DNA of 64,000 bases from NCBI RefSeq assembly GCF_014836615.1, contig NZ_JACSQN010000003.1, forward strand, positions 124,001-188,000, written 5' to 3'. Position numbers and translations under genes: made by a program. Positions 35,599-44,366 of the stretch are shown here, in pieces. Within the stretch, counting starts at the first letter, position 1, and each line of letters starts with the position of its first letter. Under the pieces are notes generated by a model that worked only from the letters and a program-made list of their open reading frames with translations, was not told the origin of the DNA and searched no databases. Source of the DNA: Sporosarcina quadrami. Its GTDB lineage: Bacteria > Bacillota > Bacilli > Bacillales_A > Planococcaceae.

Positions 35599-35635
35599 AA
35601 AAGACCGCTAATCATTTGAATTAGCGGTCTTTTTA
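35599..35635 (-). terminator. Intrinsic terminator of the YebC-type gene
   Basis: AAGACCGCTAAT pairs with ATTAGCGGTCTT. On the minus strand the T-run is TTTTTTTC-like, and T-runs occur on both sides, so it may work in both directions. Confidence 0.88.
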
Positions 35636-35658
35636 ACCTTCTGTGGAAGGGAAATCTC

Positions 35659-36378
35659 TTATTCCCCTAAATCCACATTGTGATGTACTTGTTGCACGTC
35701 TTCCAAATCATCCAGTGCATCGATCATCTTTTCGAATTGTGCTTGTGCGTCTGCATCCAGCTCAATTTCGTTCTGTGCCAGCATCGTCAATTCAGCAACA
35801 GAGAATTCTGTAATACCTGCGCTTGCCAGTGCTTCTTGCACAGCGTGGAACTGATCGGGTTCAGCATATACGATCACTGTCTCTTCTTCTTCGAGAATAT
35901 CACGGACTTCAATATCTTCTTCCATCATGAGTTCCAATACTTCATCCGCTGATTTGCCGGCAAATCCGAAAACAGCTGTTGCATCGAACATGTAAGCAAC
36001 GGAGCCACTTACACCCATATTTCCACCGTTTTTGCCGAATGCAGCGCGCACTTCGGAAGCGGTACGGTTAACATTGTTTGTCAATGCATCGACGATAACC
36101 ATGGAACCGTTTGGACCAAATCCTTCGTAACGTAGCTCGTCATAGTTCTCTTCGCCACCGCCTTTTGCCTTTTCAATCGCACGGTCAATGATGGCTCTTG
36201 GTACATTGTACGTTTTCGCGCGTTCAATGACCATTCGCAATGCCTGATTCAATTCGGGATCAGGGTCACCTTGTTTTGCGACTACATATAATTCACGGCC
36301 GAATTTTGCGTATATCGCGCTCGTATTCGCATCCTTCGAAGCCTTTTTCTCTTTAATATTATTCCATTTACGACCCAT
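35659..36378 (-). CDS. YebC/TACO1-family factor, YeeI subtype
   Basis: 239 residues from the ATG at 36378. The N-terminus [16 protein letters not shown] is that of the YeeI/YebC2 branch rather than the MAGHSKW of canonical YebC. Family domains follow to the C-terminus ([21 protein letters not shown]). Members were first called DNA-binding regulators. More recent work places the family on the ribosome as factors relieving stalling; treat that as knowledge of relatives. Normal length. Confidence 0.9.
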   Translation of the reverse strand: MGRKWNNIKEKKASKDANTSAIYAKFGRELYVVAKQGDPDPELNQALRMVIERAKTYNVPRAIIDRAIEKAKGGGEENYDELRYEGFGPNGSMVIVDALTNNVNRTASEVRAAFGKNGGNMGVSGSVAYMFDATAVFGFAGKSADEVLELMMEEDIEVRDILEEEETVIVYAEPDQFHAVQEALASAGITEFSVAELTMLAQNEIELDADAQAQFEKMIDALDDLEDVQQVHHNVDLGE

Positions 36379-36541
36379 TTTCACTCACTCGCTTTCGCTC
36401 TGTGCATTGATTTCTACGAGTCATTATACACCTTATTCATGAACGCTGACAAGTCGAAAACCCTAAAAATGGAATAGAGATGAATTTTTCGTTCGGGTGC
36501 AAAAAGTTCTTCAATGCCCTAAAAAAGTTTGCTGTCCACGG

Positions 36542-37249
36542 TCAAATAAGTAACAACGCATCCATATCTAAAATCTCAATCTCCCGCTGGCCCAATTGCC
36601 GAATCCATCCCGCATCTTCGAATTCGGCGAGCTTCCGACTGATTGTTTCGGGCGAAGTACCGATATGTGATGCTAAGTCTTTCCGAGTCATCGGCAGATT
36701 AATACGGTCTGAATTCCGTTCTTCGGCGAGATCTGCAAGGTACATGGCAAGTCTAGAGTCGGTCGTTTCCATGGCGATCCGAGCGGCTTGCTTCTCTGTT
36801 TTTGCAAGCCGGTTGGAAAATTCCCCAAGAACTTTTAGAGAGATAGCAGGATATTTTAATAAAAACTTCTGGAAATCGTCCCGGCTCATGACACAAAGTT
36901 CAACTTTCCCCATCGCTTCCGCATAGGCGTCATGCACCGTTTCATTGAATAAAGAAAGTTCTCCGGTAAAATCACCGGATTCCAAAATCCGCACTAACTG
37001 CTCCTTGCCATTCTCAGAAAGTCGATAGATTTTCACACGGCCTTTATGAATGATGTACAAGCCATCCGAAGTATCTCCTTCATGATAGATTGTGTGTCCG
37101 CGAGGATAGCTTACTGAATGTGTATGCTTGACGATTTCATTCATTTCCGCTTGTTCCAAATGGTTGAAAATCGGAACGATGGAGATGCACATTTTTTGCA
37201 TCTCCGCTGTTCCATTGCTATGTCCACAATTTACGTTAGCTGTCATCAT
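36542..37249 (-). CDS. Crp/Fnr-family regulator with Fnr-type DNA helix
   Basis: 235 residues. A cyclic-nucleotide-binding-like domain spans about 25-150, and the C-terminal winged helix (SHIGTSPETISRKLAEFE) carries the E-xx-S-R pattern of FNR that reads TTGAT-type half sites. Three Cys residues are present (positions 8, 21 and near 122), in places comparable with FNR cluster ligands, so redox or metal sensing is possible. It is the last gene of the HMA-ATPase operon. The matching box TTGAC-N4-GTCAA lies before the operon at 39455. Two ATGs at 37249/37246. Confidence 0.88.
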   Translation of the reverse strand: MMTANVNCGHSNGTAEMQKMCISIVPIFNHLEQAEMNEIVKHTHSVSYPRGHTIYHEGDTSDGLYIIHKGRVKIYRLSENGKEQLVRILESGDFTGELSLFNETVHDAYAEAMGKVELCVMSRDDFQKFLLKYPAISLKVLGEFSNRLAKTEKQAARIAMETTDSRLAMYLADLAEERNSDRINLPMTRKDLASHIGTSPETISRKLAEFEDAGWIRQLGQREIEILDMDALLLI

Positions 37250-37259
37250 CGTTCACTCC

Positions 37260-39149
37260 TCATTCCGGTAGTAGTTCGTGTTCTGAATTTTTCCGTTTTA
37301 ACGTCTTTCTCATAGTATAGCGGATTAACCGGATGGCGTTCAAAATAACGAGCAGGACGCTTAATTCATGAATTAACATGCCGGAAGCGAGAAACACTTT
37401 GCCTAATAGCACACCTGCAAGCAGCAAAGCGACTGTGCCAACTGCAAAGAATGTGTTCTGTTTCATATTGCGGACGGTTGCTTTCGCTAATGAATAAGCA
37501 TGAGAGAACTGGTCGAGTCGGTCTGCCATTAGTACAACGTCGGCAGTTTCCATTGAAATATCGGTTCCGCCTTCTCCCATCGCGAGGCCGATATCTGCTG
37601 TTGCGATTGCTGGAGCATCGTTAATACCGTCGCCTGCCATCGCGACGCGGTGTCCGGCGTCTTTCAGTTTTTTGACCATGGCGACTTTGTCTTCTGGCAG
37701 CAGTTCAGCATGCACTTGATCCAATCCTAATTGAGTACCGACGAGTTCAGCGGTATGGCGGTTGTCACCAGTGAGCATGATAATTTGTTTGACGCCGCTT
37801 GCCCGCAGTTCGCGGATCGCATCTGCCGCTTCAGGACGAATCCGGTCCGCGATTGACAGAACTCCGAAAATCTTGTCATTGATGCTTGCGAAGATTGCGG
37901 TGTTTCCGGCTTTCTCGCGATTGATAGCGTAGTCTTCAATTTCGTTAGCAATTTGAATGCCTTCAGCAATCATCAGTTGCCGGTTCCCGATTGCGAGTTG
38001 CTTTCCTTCGATTGTGGCCCGGATGCCATTTCCTTTGATCACTTCAGCGTTTTCGGGTTCATTACGCAGCTCTAGACCTTGGCTTTTCGCTTCTTTGACG
38101 ATTGTCTGACCGAGGTGGTGCTCCGAGATCATTTCGGCTTCCGCGACGAGGCGCAGGAGATCAGTCTTTTCAATGCCGATTGCATGGATGTCTGTTACTT
38201 CTGGTTTGCCGCGTGTTAATGTCCCGGTTTTATCAAAGACGACCGTATCGATTTTTGCGAGCTTTTCCATAATGTCGCCGCCTTTAATCAAAACCCCGTG
38301 ACGAGCTCCGTTTCCGATACCTGCAACAATCGAAACGGGTGCAGAGATGACGAGCGCACCTGGGCAGGCGATGACGAGGAATGTGAGTGTCATTTCAATA
38401 TTTCTTGTGAATAAATAAACGAGTACAGAAAGCGCAATGATTGCAGGTGTGTAAATATTGGCGAAGCGGTCAAGGAATTTCTCTGTTTTCGATTGAGATT
38501 CCTGTGCTTCTTCCACAAGTTCGATGATGCGTGCGAATGTCGTGTCATCTCCGACACGCTCCGCGATGACTTCGATGAATCCGTTATCAACGATTGTCCC
38601 GCTGAAAACACGGTCGTCAACCGATTTTGAAGCTGGAACGGATTCGCCTGTTATTGCTGCTTCGTTCATTGTTGCGTTCCCTGTCAAGATTTTGCCGTCG
38701 ATGGCGACTTTTTCACCGGACCGGATGATAACGCGGTCGCCTTCTACAACGTTGTCGACCGAAATTATCATCGTTTCTCCGTCCCGGATGACTGTCGCTT
38801 CGAGTGGAGCCATGTCAACGAGCGCTTTCAGCGAAGAGCGAGTTTTTTCAAGCGTACGTGCTTCGAGATACGCGCCGAATAAAAACAAGAATGTCACTGC
38901 AGCGGATTCAACGTATTCTCCGATGAACAACGCACCAACAACGGCGATTGTCACTAATAATTCAATGCTGAAAGCTTTCATTTTCAATGCTTTGAACGCT
39001 TTAAAGGCGATCGGGATGCCGGCAAGGACTGTTGCCGCAATGAGCAAGATTTGCCGCCATTCATGGAATCCTATTAAATGGAGCCCGATTGCCGCTGCGA
39101 GCAATAGGCCTGTGGCAGCGGTGATCCGGGTTGTCTGTTTCGCATTCAT
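37260..39149 (-). CDS. P1B-type heavy-metal-transporting ATPase with CPG motif
   Basis: 629 residues and eight helices; no N-terminal metal-binding domain, since that role is taken by the separate HMA gene upstream. The phosphorylation site is FDKTGTLT, and TGDN and GDGINDAP are present. Two variations stand out: helix six of this type usually reads CPC but here it reads ACPGALV, and the nucleotide-domain HP dipeptide is HH (SEHHLG). Both were read again from the DNA. CPG-type ATPases are therefore a distinct branch, and the metal (iron, zinc, cobalt, cadmium) is not assigned. Gene order HMA-ATPase-Fnr regulator suggests metal or redox-controlled efflux. Confidence 0.88.
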   Translation of the reverse strand: MNAKQTTRITAATGLLLAAAIGLHLIGFHEWRQILLIAATVLAGIPIAFKAFKALKMKAFSIELLVTIAVVGALFIGEYVESAAVTFLFLFGAYLEARTLEKTRSSLKALVDMAPLEATVIRDGETMIISVDNVVEGDRVIIRSGEKVAIDGKILTGNATMNEAAITGESVPASKSVDDRVFSGTIVDNGFIEVIAERVGDDTTFARIIELVEEAQESQSKTEKFLDRFANIYTPAIIALSVLVYLFTRNIEMTLTFLVIACPGALVISAPVSIVAGIGNGARHGVLIKGGDIMEKLAKIDTVVFDKTGTLTRGKPEVTDIHAIGIEKTDLLRLVAEAEMISEHHLGQTIVKEAKSQGLELRNEPENAEVIKGNGIRATIEGKQLAIGNRQLMIAEGIQIANEIEDYAINREKAGNTAIFASINDKIFGVLSIADRIRPEAADAIRELRASGVKQIIMLTGDNRHTAELVGTQLGLDQVHAELLPEDKVAMVKKLKDAGHRVAMAGDGINDAPAIATADIGLAMGEGGTDISMETADVVLMADRLDQFSHAYSLAKATVRNMKQNTFFAVGTVALLLAGVLLGKVFLASGMLIHELSVLLVILNAIRLIRYTMRKTLKRKNSEHELLPE

Positions 39150-39163
39150 TTACTTTCACTCCT

Positions 39164-39385
39164 TCATGAGACTTTTTGTGAGATGATCGGATACCCAAGT
39201 CCGGAAACTGTTTTCGCGATTGTTTCCGCTTCGATTTTGTCCTCATCGAATTGCGCGCGCACCTTCCCGGAGTTGAACATCACTTTAGCTTCGGTTATGC
39301 CGTCCAGTTTTCTCAACGCACTTTCAATTTTCTTAATGCAAGATGGGCAAGTCAGCGGCTCCAAGTTCAATACGATTTTTTTCAA
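39164..39385 (-). CDS. HMA-domain metal-binding chaperone
   Basis: 73 residues, a single heavy-metal-associated domain with TCPSCIKKIE as the CxxC metal site. Split from its ATPase, where most relatives are fused. It would deliver metal to the ATPase 14 bases downstream. AGGTAGAGGATATTG context precedes the ATG at 39385. Confidence 0.9.
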   Translation of the reverse strand: MKKIVLNLEPLTCPSCIKKIESALRKLDGITEAKVMFNSGKVRAQFDEDKIEAETIAKTVSGLGYPIISQKVS

Positions 39386-39454
39386 TATCCTCTACCTCCA
39401 TGTAGTTGTTTTGTTCTTCTTAACTACATAATAGGGTGTTTTGTAAAATGAAAC

Positions 39455-39470
39455 CTTGACCTCCGTCAAG
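39455..39470. promoter_or_regulatory. FNR-type operator (TTGAC-N4-GTCAA)
   Basis: CTTGAC-CTCC-GTCAAG is a perfect 6-bp dyad with a 4-bp centre, the geometry of FNR/ANR/FLP sites (TTGAT-N4-ATCAA). It lies between the HMA operon and the PurC-like gene, 70 bases upstream of the former. The Fnr-type regulator encoded in the operon has the matching E-xx-SR helix. Confidence 0.72.
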
Positions 39471-39547
39471 TTTTCACTTTTTATCAATAGGAAACTGCTC
39501 TATACTAGAAGTGGGACTACATTTTCGAATAGAGAGGAAACGTGGGC

Positions 39548-40231
39548 ATGGAACTTGTATACAAAGGAAAGACGAAAGACGTTTATAAATTGGAAGATGG
39601 CAATGTGTTATTGAAATTTAAAGATGATGTAACTGGAGAAGATGGTGTATTCGATCCTGGTGCAAACACAGTCGGATTGACGATTAAAGGTGCAGGCCAA
39701 TCGGGTTTGCGCATGACGACGTTCTTCTTCGAGAAGTTGGCAGAGCAAACGATTCCAACGCATTTTATTACATCGGATATTGAAGAAGCGACGATGACTG
39801 TTAAAACCGCAACCGTTTTTGGCAAAGGACTTGAAGTCATCTGCCGTTTCCGTGCAGTCGGCAGCTTCCTACGTCGTTATGGTGCGTATTGTGAAGAAGG
39901 ACAAACGCTTGACGCGTTCGTTGAAGTGACGATCAAGGACGATGACCGAAACGACCCACCCATTTCAAAAGACGCACTCGCTCAACTTGGCATTCTGACA
40001 ACTGAGGAGTATACGGTGTTGGAAAAACAGACGAAGGAAATTTCACTAGTCGTGAAAGATGAACTTGCAGCAAAAGGACTGGATTTGTACGATATTAAGT
40101 TAGAATTTGGCCGCGACAGTGAAGGCAATATTATGCTGATCGACGAAATTTCTGGCGGCAATATGCGCGTGTATAAAGAAGGGCAATATATTGCACCGAT
40201 GGATCTTGAGAAATTGGTACTTGCAAAGTAA
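39548..40231 (+). CDS. PurC paralogue (SAICAR-synthase-like)
   Basis: 227 residues from the ATG at 39548; the GTG at 39542 is an alternative closer to AGAGAGG. GKTKDVYKLEDG at the N-terminus and KLEFGRDSEGNIMLIDEIS match the SAICAR synthase fold. The canonical substrate motifs are changed: the VRNVVAGS equivalent reads CRFRAVGS and the DEISPD equivalent reads DEISGG. It is not in a pur operon. It may keep SAICAR synthase activity or use another carboxylic substrate. Confidence 0.78.
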   Translation: MELVYKGKTKDVYKLEDGNVLLKFKDDVTGEDGVFDPGANTVGLTIKGAGQSGLRMTTFFFEKLAEQTIPTHFITSDIEEATMTVKTATVFGKGLEVICRFRAVGSFLRRYGAYCEEGQTLDAFVEVTIKDDDRNDPPISKDALAQLGILTTEEYTVLEKQTKEISLVVKDELAAKGLDLYDIKLEFGRDSEGNIMLIDEISGGNMRVYKEGQYIAPMDLEKLVLAK

Positions 40232-40241
40232 ATTATGGAAC

Positions 40242-40282
40242 CCGCTGTTCATTCCGAGAAATTGGATTGAGCAGCTTTTTTT
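40242..40282 (+). terminator. Terminator of the PurC paralogue
   Basis: GCTGTTC (40244-40250) pairs with GAGCAGC (40269-40275), followed by TTTTTTT. The loop is long, so it is moderate in strength. Confidence 0.65.
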
Positions 40283-40395
40283 AATGGACATTCCTTCTCT
40301 TTTTCAGTAATGCCCTTTGCAGAAAATATTACCATACATAAATTCATGTTGAATGGGCAAGCTTGGCAAGAGTGAAATTAGAGGAGGAATGGAAT

Positions 40396-40947
40396 ATGAA
40401 GAAAAAGTTTATAATCCTTATAGCTATGAGCATCATGCTTGTCATTGCGGGGTGTGGAAAGAAAGATAAGAAAATGCCAGTCAATGGGGAACAGGTGAAG
40501 GCGATTGTAGCACCGCTCATCAATACGAAAGGCGAGCCGATTGGGGAAGTGTCGCTCGTTCAGGAGCCTGAAGGGGTAACGATTCATGTTGAAGCGAAGG
40601 ACTTGACGCCAGGTGTGCATGGTATTCATATTCATGAAACGGGTACATGTTCACCTCCTGATTTCAAATCTGCTGGAGGACATTTCAATCCGACTGGCAA
40701 AGAACACGGCTTCGACAATCCGAAAGGTTTCCATCTCGGAGACTTGGTGAATATTGAAGTCGATGAATATGGTAAAGTATCCAAAGTACTGACAACGTCC
40801 GAAGTTACATTGAAGCCAGGACTTGAAAATTCGATTGTAAAAGAAGGCGGAACAGCAATCGTCATTCATGAAAAAGCAGATGATTACAAAACTGATCCAG
40901 CAGGGGATGCTGGAAATCGAGTCGCATGTGCTGCAATCGGAAAGTGA
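40396..40947 (+). CDS. sodC: Cu/Zn superoxide dismutase lipoprotein
   Basis: 183 residues. Lipobox IAGC at residue 21 gives a membrane-anchored extracellular protein. Metal sites look complete: GIHIHETG (two His), GGHFNP, HGFDNP..FHLGDL (zinc His and Asp) and AIVIHEKADD (copper His). The disulfide Cys pair (TGTC and RVAC) is present. Bacillus subtilis YojM is a related protein with an altered copper site. GAGGAGG lies upstream of ATG 40396. Confidence 0.93.
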   Translation: MKKKFIILIAMSIMLVIAGCGKKDKKMPVNGEQVKAIVAPLINTKGEPIGEVSLVQEPEGVTIHVEAKDLTPGVHGIHIHETGTCSPPDFKSAGGHFNPTGKEHGFDNPKGFHLGDLVNIEVDEYGKVSKVLTTSEVTLKPGLENSIVKEGGTAIVIHEKADDYKTDPAGDAGNRVACAAIGK

Positions 40948-40985
40948 AAAAATGGCCTACGCTGAAATGAGCGTGGGCCATTTTC
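40947..40985. terminator. Bidirectional terminator
   Basis: AAAATGGCC-x-ACGCT pairs with AGCGT-x-GGCCATTTT around GAAATG. It serves the convergent sodC and CAP-domain genes. Confidence 0.88.
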
Positions 40986-42115
40986 TATTGCAAAAAGAAG
41001 TTCTCTGTATAATACGGCTGGAATTCCTCATTGAACGCGACGCCAATGCCAAGATGACTATAATCTTCAATGAGAATATTATCCCGGTGGCCTTTCGAAT
41101 TCATCAGTCCCTCATGCGCAAAAATGCTGCTCGACTGTCCGTATGCTAAATTTTCGCCAGCCCTGCGGTACTTGATAGAATCCTCTTTCATTCGGTCGAA
41201 CGGAGACTGTCCTTCCAAATTATCATGACTGAAGTAATTATGAATCGCCATGTCTACACTGTGCTTGCGGGCGGTTTCTGAAATCGCATCATTCCATTGT
41301 AAAATGGAGCGTCCGTGCCTGACACGGGCGGCGTTCGTCAAATCGAATAGTTGCTGTTCGAAACCATTGCGCAAAGAGGCATCTCCTTCTGCGTACATTC
41401 CGGATTTCTGGTGTTCGAGGGCATTTGTTACAAGTTGCAAAGCAGTCACAGTAGTGCCTTCGTGGATATCATAAAACACATACGTATAGCTGTCGCCTGT
41501 TTTAAAGAGGTCCATCCCTTCATTATCCTGAAGGACATAAATGCCGAACCCTTTGCGAATTTCTTTCAGAGGAGTTCCATACGCATTTCGGACTTCTTCT
41601 TTCGTGCTGCCGTAGCGGATTCCTGCTTTTGAAGTGATGAGATCGTCATTAGTATATAGGGCGTTCACTTCCCGTTTTTCATCAAAAGAGACCATGACGA
41701 AGTTCTGGTAATCTTCATGGTAGGTGAACCACTCGGTACCGTAATCATTCAAAGTATAATTTTTCGATTCTCCGAGTTCCGCTGTCACTTCGGCTTCGGT
41801 TGCGCCTAGTTCAATATTATGAATGGAAATAGCGGAATGATCGGGTTTCAGAAGTTCTGGTTTAGCGATCTTTTCAGGAATGATCCGTTCGACTCCAGAT
41901 GATTTCGACGTGATGAAAATAGTGACGTCATTGACTGTATCGCGAATGGAACTCATCGCGGAAGTGATGGATTCTTTATTAAGCATGGAATCTATTTTTG
42001 CATCTACGGGATCCAGGAAGGAGAGGTCGACGTACTTCGAAACAGGCTCTTCCCATAAAGGTTTTGCGATATAGATACCGACTATGAGAATGACAAATAG
42101 TAAAATACGTTTCAA
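40985..42115 (-). CDS. CAP-domain protein with CAP-associated N-terminal region (YlbC-like)
   Basis: 376 residues. N-terminal membrane helix or signal anchor, a central CAP-associated region (about 90-235), then a C-terminal CAP/SCP domain with HSVDMAIHNYFSHD, RAGENLAYGQSS and GHRDNIL. The layout is that of YlbC in Bacillus. It is probably surface-attached. Function unknown. The ATG at 42115 has AAGGAG upstream. Confidence 0.85.
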   Translation of the reverse strand: MKRILLFVILIVGIYIAKPLWEEPVSKYVDLSFLDPVDAKIDSMLNKESITSAMSSIRDTVNDVTIFITSKSSGVERIIPEKIAKPELLKPDHSAISIHNIELGATEAEVTAELGESKNYTLNDYGTEWFTYHEDYQNFVMVSFDEKREVNALYTNDDLITSKAGIRYGSTKEEVRNAYGTPLKEIRKGFGIYVLQDNEGMDLFKTGDSYTYVFYDIHEGTTVTALQLVTNALEHQKSGMYAEGDASLRNGFEQQLFDLTNAARVRHGRSILQWNDAISETARKHSVDMAIHNYFSHDNLEGQSPFDRMKEDSIKYRRAGENLAYGQSSSIFAHEGLMNSKGHRDNILIEDYSHLGIGVAFNEEFQPYYTENFFLQ

Positions 42116-42241
42116 ACAATCATCTCCTTTCTACTATTGTACCCGCAGAAGCAGCGATAGATACAGCGGAAACCATCGATAGTTTGAGTGCGCGTGAAAA
42201 GACGGTATACTAGAAGAACAATAAGAGATCGGGGTAATGAT

Positions 42242-43105
42242 ATGAAGCTATCTAAAAAGATGCAAAATGTGAAAGTTATGGAGAATAATGAGCGGCTTTT
42301 TAGCTGTCCAATCTGTTCCTCAGAGATGATGCTTGAGGATCAGGTGAGATTCGTCTGCACGAATGGACATTCATTCGACTTGGCGAAAAGCGGATATGTC
42401 AATCTGGCGCCTCAAGCCCATACGACAAAATATGATAAAACGCTTTTTGAAGCACGAACAGCAGTAATGAGCAGCGGCTTTTTCGAACCGATTATCCATA
42501 AGCTTGTGGAGCAGGTGATTCAACAAATCGGACATGTGGACAACCCTGTTATATTGGATGCGGGTTGCGGAGAAGGTACGCATTTATCCATGATGCATGC
42601 ACAGCTTCCGGGTGAAGCTGTCGGTATCGGCATCGATCTCGCGAAAGAAGGGATCGTTACTGCATCCAAAATGTATCCGGGTTTCATCTGGAGTGTTGCG
42701 GATCTAGCGGCAATGCCGTTTCGAGATGAACAGATTGATGTCATCCTGAATGTGTTGTCACCAGCCAATTTCGCCGAGTTCACTAGACTGCTGAAACCTG
42801 GCGGCGCTGTAGTGAAAGTCGTGCCGGAAAGCGGCTATTTGAAAGAGTTGCGGGAAGTTTTTTATGAAGGTAAACCACAGAAAGAAGAGTCAGACCCGGT
42901 CGGCCGATTTGCGGAACACTTTGATAGTGTGCAATCAGAGCGTGTGACGTATACATTTGAATTGCCAGAAGGACTACTCTCTCCGCTTATCCATATGACC
43001 CCGCTTGCGTGGGGCGCAGGAGTAGAGAAGATTGAGGAAGCATTGCGTATGGGAATTCGTGAGATTACGATTGATTTGCGAGTGATTTGGGGGATTAGGC
43101 GATAA
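42242..43105 (+). CDS. rlmA: 23S rRNA guanine-N1 methyltransferase RlmA type
   Basis: 287 residues. The N-terminal Zn finger CPIC..(n)..CTNGHSFD is followed by the SAM-binding domain with VILDAGCGEGTH and GIDLAKEGI. RlmA methylates G745 or G748 of 23S rRNA; in Gram-positives the RlmA-II/TlrB branch acts at G748 and modulates macrolide sensitivity. ATG at 42242 has only GGGGT upstream. The repeat array begins 31 bases after the stop. Confidence 0.92.
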   Translation: MKLSKKMQNVKVMENNERLFSCPICSSEMMLEDQVRFVCTNGHSFDLAKSGYVNLAPQAHTTKYDKTLFEARTAVMSSGFFEPIIHKLVEQVIQQIGHVDNPVILDAGCGEGTHLSMMHAQLPGEAVGIGIDLAKEGIVTASKMYPGFIWSVADLAAMPFRDEQIDVILNVLSPANFAEFTRLLKPGGAVVKVVPESGYLKELREVFYEGKPQKEESDPVGRFAEHFDSVQSERVTYTFELPEGLLSPLIHMTPLAWGAGVEKIEEALRMGIREITIDLRVIWGIRR

Positions 43106-43135
43106 AATTATTGGGATAATGTGGCGGACGCTACT

Positions 43136-43492
43136 AACGAAACGTAGAGTGCGCAACGAAACGTAGGTATCGCGTATCGAAAAGTAGAAGGGTCGTAACG
43201 AAATGTACTGGCTTCGTAACGAAACGTAGAGTGCGCAACGAAACGTAGGCATCGCGTATCGCAAAGTAGAAGGGTCGTAACGAAACGTAATGGCTTCGTA
43301 ACGAAAAGTAGAGTGCGCAACGAAACGTAGACAGCGCGTATCGAAAAGTAGAAGGGTCGTATCGAAACGTAATGGCTTCGTAACGAAAAGTAGAGTGCGC
43401 AACGAAACGTAGACAGTGCGTATCGAAAAGTAGAAGGATCGTAACGAAATGTACTGGCTTCGTAACGAAAAGTAGAGTGCGCAACGAAACGT
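43136..43492. repeat. 82-bp higher-order repeat array of 19-21-bp units (family 1, copy b)
   Basis: Core A(A/T)CGAAA(C/A/T)GTA repeats eighteen times. The 19-bp unit (core followed by GAGTGCGC) begins at 43136, 43218, 43300, 43382 and 43464, exactly 82 bp apart. Each 82-bp block holds one 19-bp unit and three 21-bp units with distinct tails (GTATCGCGT, AAGGGTCGT, CTGGCTTCGT type). Bases between units vary while the core and spacing do not. The reverse complement matches the array at 1-245. Confidence 0.93.
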
Positions 43493-43560
43493 AATAAGGC
43501 GAGGTAGCGGTGATAATCGGTCTTATACCATGTTTTATTCAAAATAAGGGGGCTCGTTAC

Positions 43561-43659
43561 ATGTTCAGTGGAATTAGTTCGATTCCAAGTTGGTTTTACT
43601 TGTTGGCGTTTATTGTCGTCATCTTGCTCGTCATCATTATTGAATGGAAAACGCGATAG
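43561..43659 (+). CDS. 32-residue single-helix membrane protein
   Basis: A short frame from ATG 43561 with AAGGGGG ten bases upstream. The protein has one strongly hydrophobic helix and a charged end (EWKTR). It lies just before the pentapeptide repeat gene and may be co-transcribed with it. Very small; existence supported by the ribosome site and helix only. Confidence 0.55.
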   Translation: MFSGISSIPSWFYLLAFIVVILLVIIIEWKTR

Positions 43660-43671
43660 GGGGAGAAAGCA

Positions 43672-44322
43672 TTGGTGAAAGCGAAAGATAAGCGGCAGAA
43701 GCCGAAATTGTCGGTGGATCATCAACTGATTCGGCTGGGAGATATTTGGAGCAGGGACGGATTTATTGATCAAGTACGCATTGAAGGCGGAACGATGCCG
43801 GACGCGGAAGAGGAGCGGCTTGTTTTCGACAATTGCCTATTCAAAGATGTGTCTTTTGCGACAGGTAAGTGGAGAGGTGTGGAGTTTGTCGATTGCCGAT
43901 TTGAGCGTTGCGACTTCTCAAATGCTCATTTGGAGAATGGTACGTTGCATCGATGTGAATTCGTTAATTCGAAGCTGACAGGTACTGAGCTTTCCAATGC
44001 TAAAATTGGTCATATACTCATTGACGATTGTGATGTCCGCTATGCTAATTTCAATTTCTCGCTATTGAAAGAAGTGGAGTTTGCAAACTCGAGTATAGAG
44101 GACAGCGATTTCTATGAGTGCGAATTCAAACAAGTGCGTTTTAAGAAGTGCAAATTGCATAATGCAAACTTCTCGGAAACAGATATGAATGGTGTCGATT
44201 TGTCCGATAATACATATGAACGCATTGAAGTGTCGCTTGATAAAATCGAGGGTTGCATCGTTTCTAGAGAACAGGCAATCGGATTTGCGCGTGTACTAGG
44301 TTTAACGGTGAATGAAGAATGA
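43672..44322 (+). CDS. Pentapeptide repeat protein
   Basis: 216 residues. After 30 charged residues, the pattern A(D/N)LxX with Phe or Leu every fifth residue runs from about 45 to 180 (DCRFERCDFSNAHLENG and similar). It should fold as a right-handed quadrilateral beta-helix. Some members mimic DNA and protect gyrase (Qnr), but most have unknown targets. Start TTG 43672 or GTG 43675 with GGGGGAG upstream. Confidence 0.85.
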   Translation: MVKAKDKRQKPKLSVDHQLIRLGDIWSRDGFIDQVRIEGGTMPDAEEERLVFDNCLFKDVSFATGKWRGVEFVDCRFERCDFSNAHLENGTLHRCEFVNSKLTGTELSNAKIGHILIDDCDVRYANFNFSLLKEVEFANSSIEDSDFYECEFKQVRFKKCKLHNANFSETDMNGVDLSDNTYERIEVSLDKIEGCIVSREQAIGFARVLGLTVNEE

Positions 44323-44366
44323 TGGTATACTGAAAACACATTTGAAATAGAAAGAGTGGCAAAATT

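Noticed and set aside
43108..43773. 221-codon ORF and overlapping ORFs on the minus strand
   Set aside because: They cover the repeat array and show only repeated FRY/TFRY-type heptapeptides; no start site and no family.
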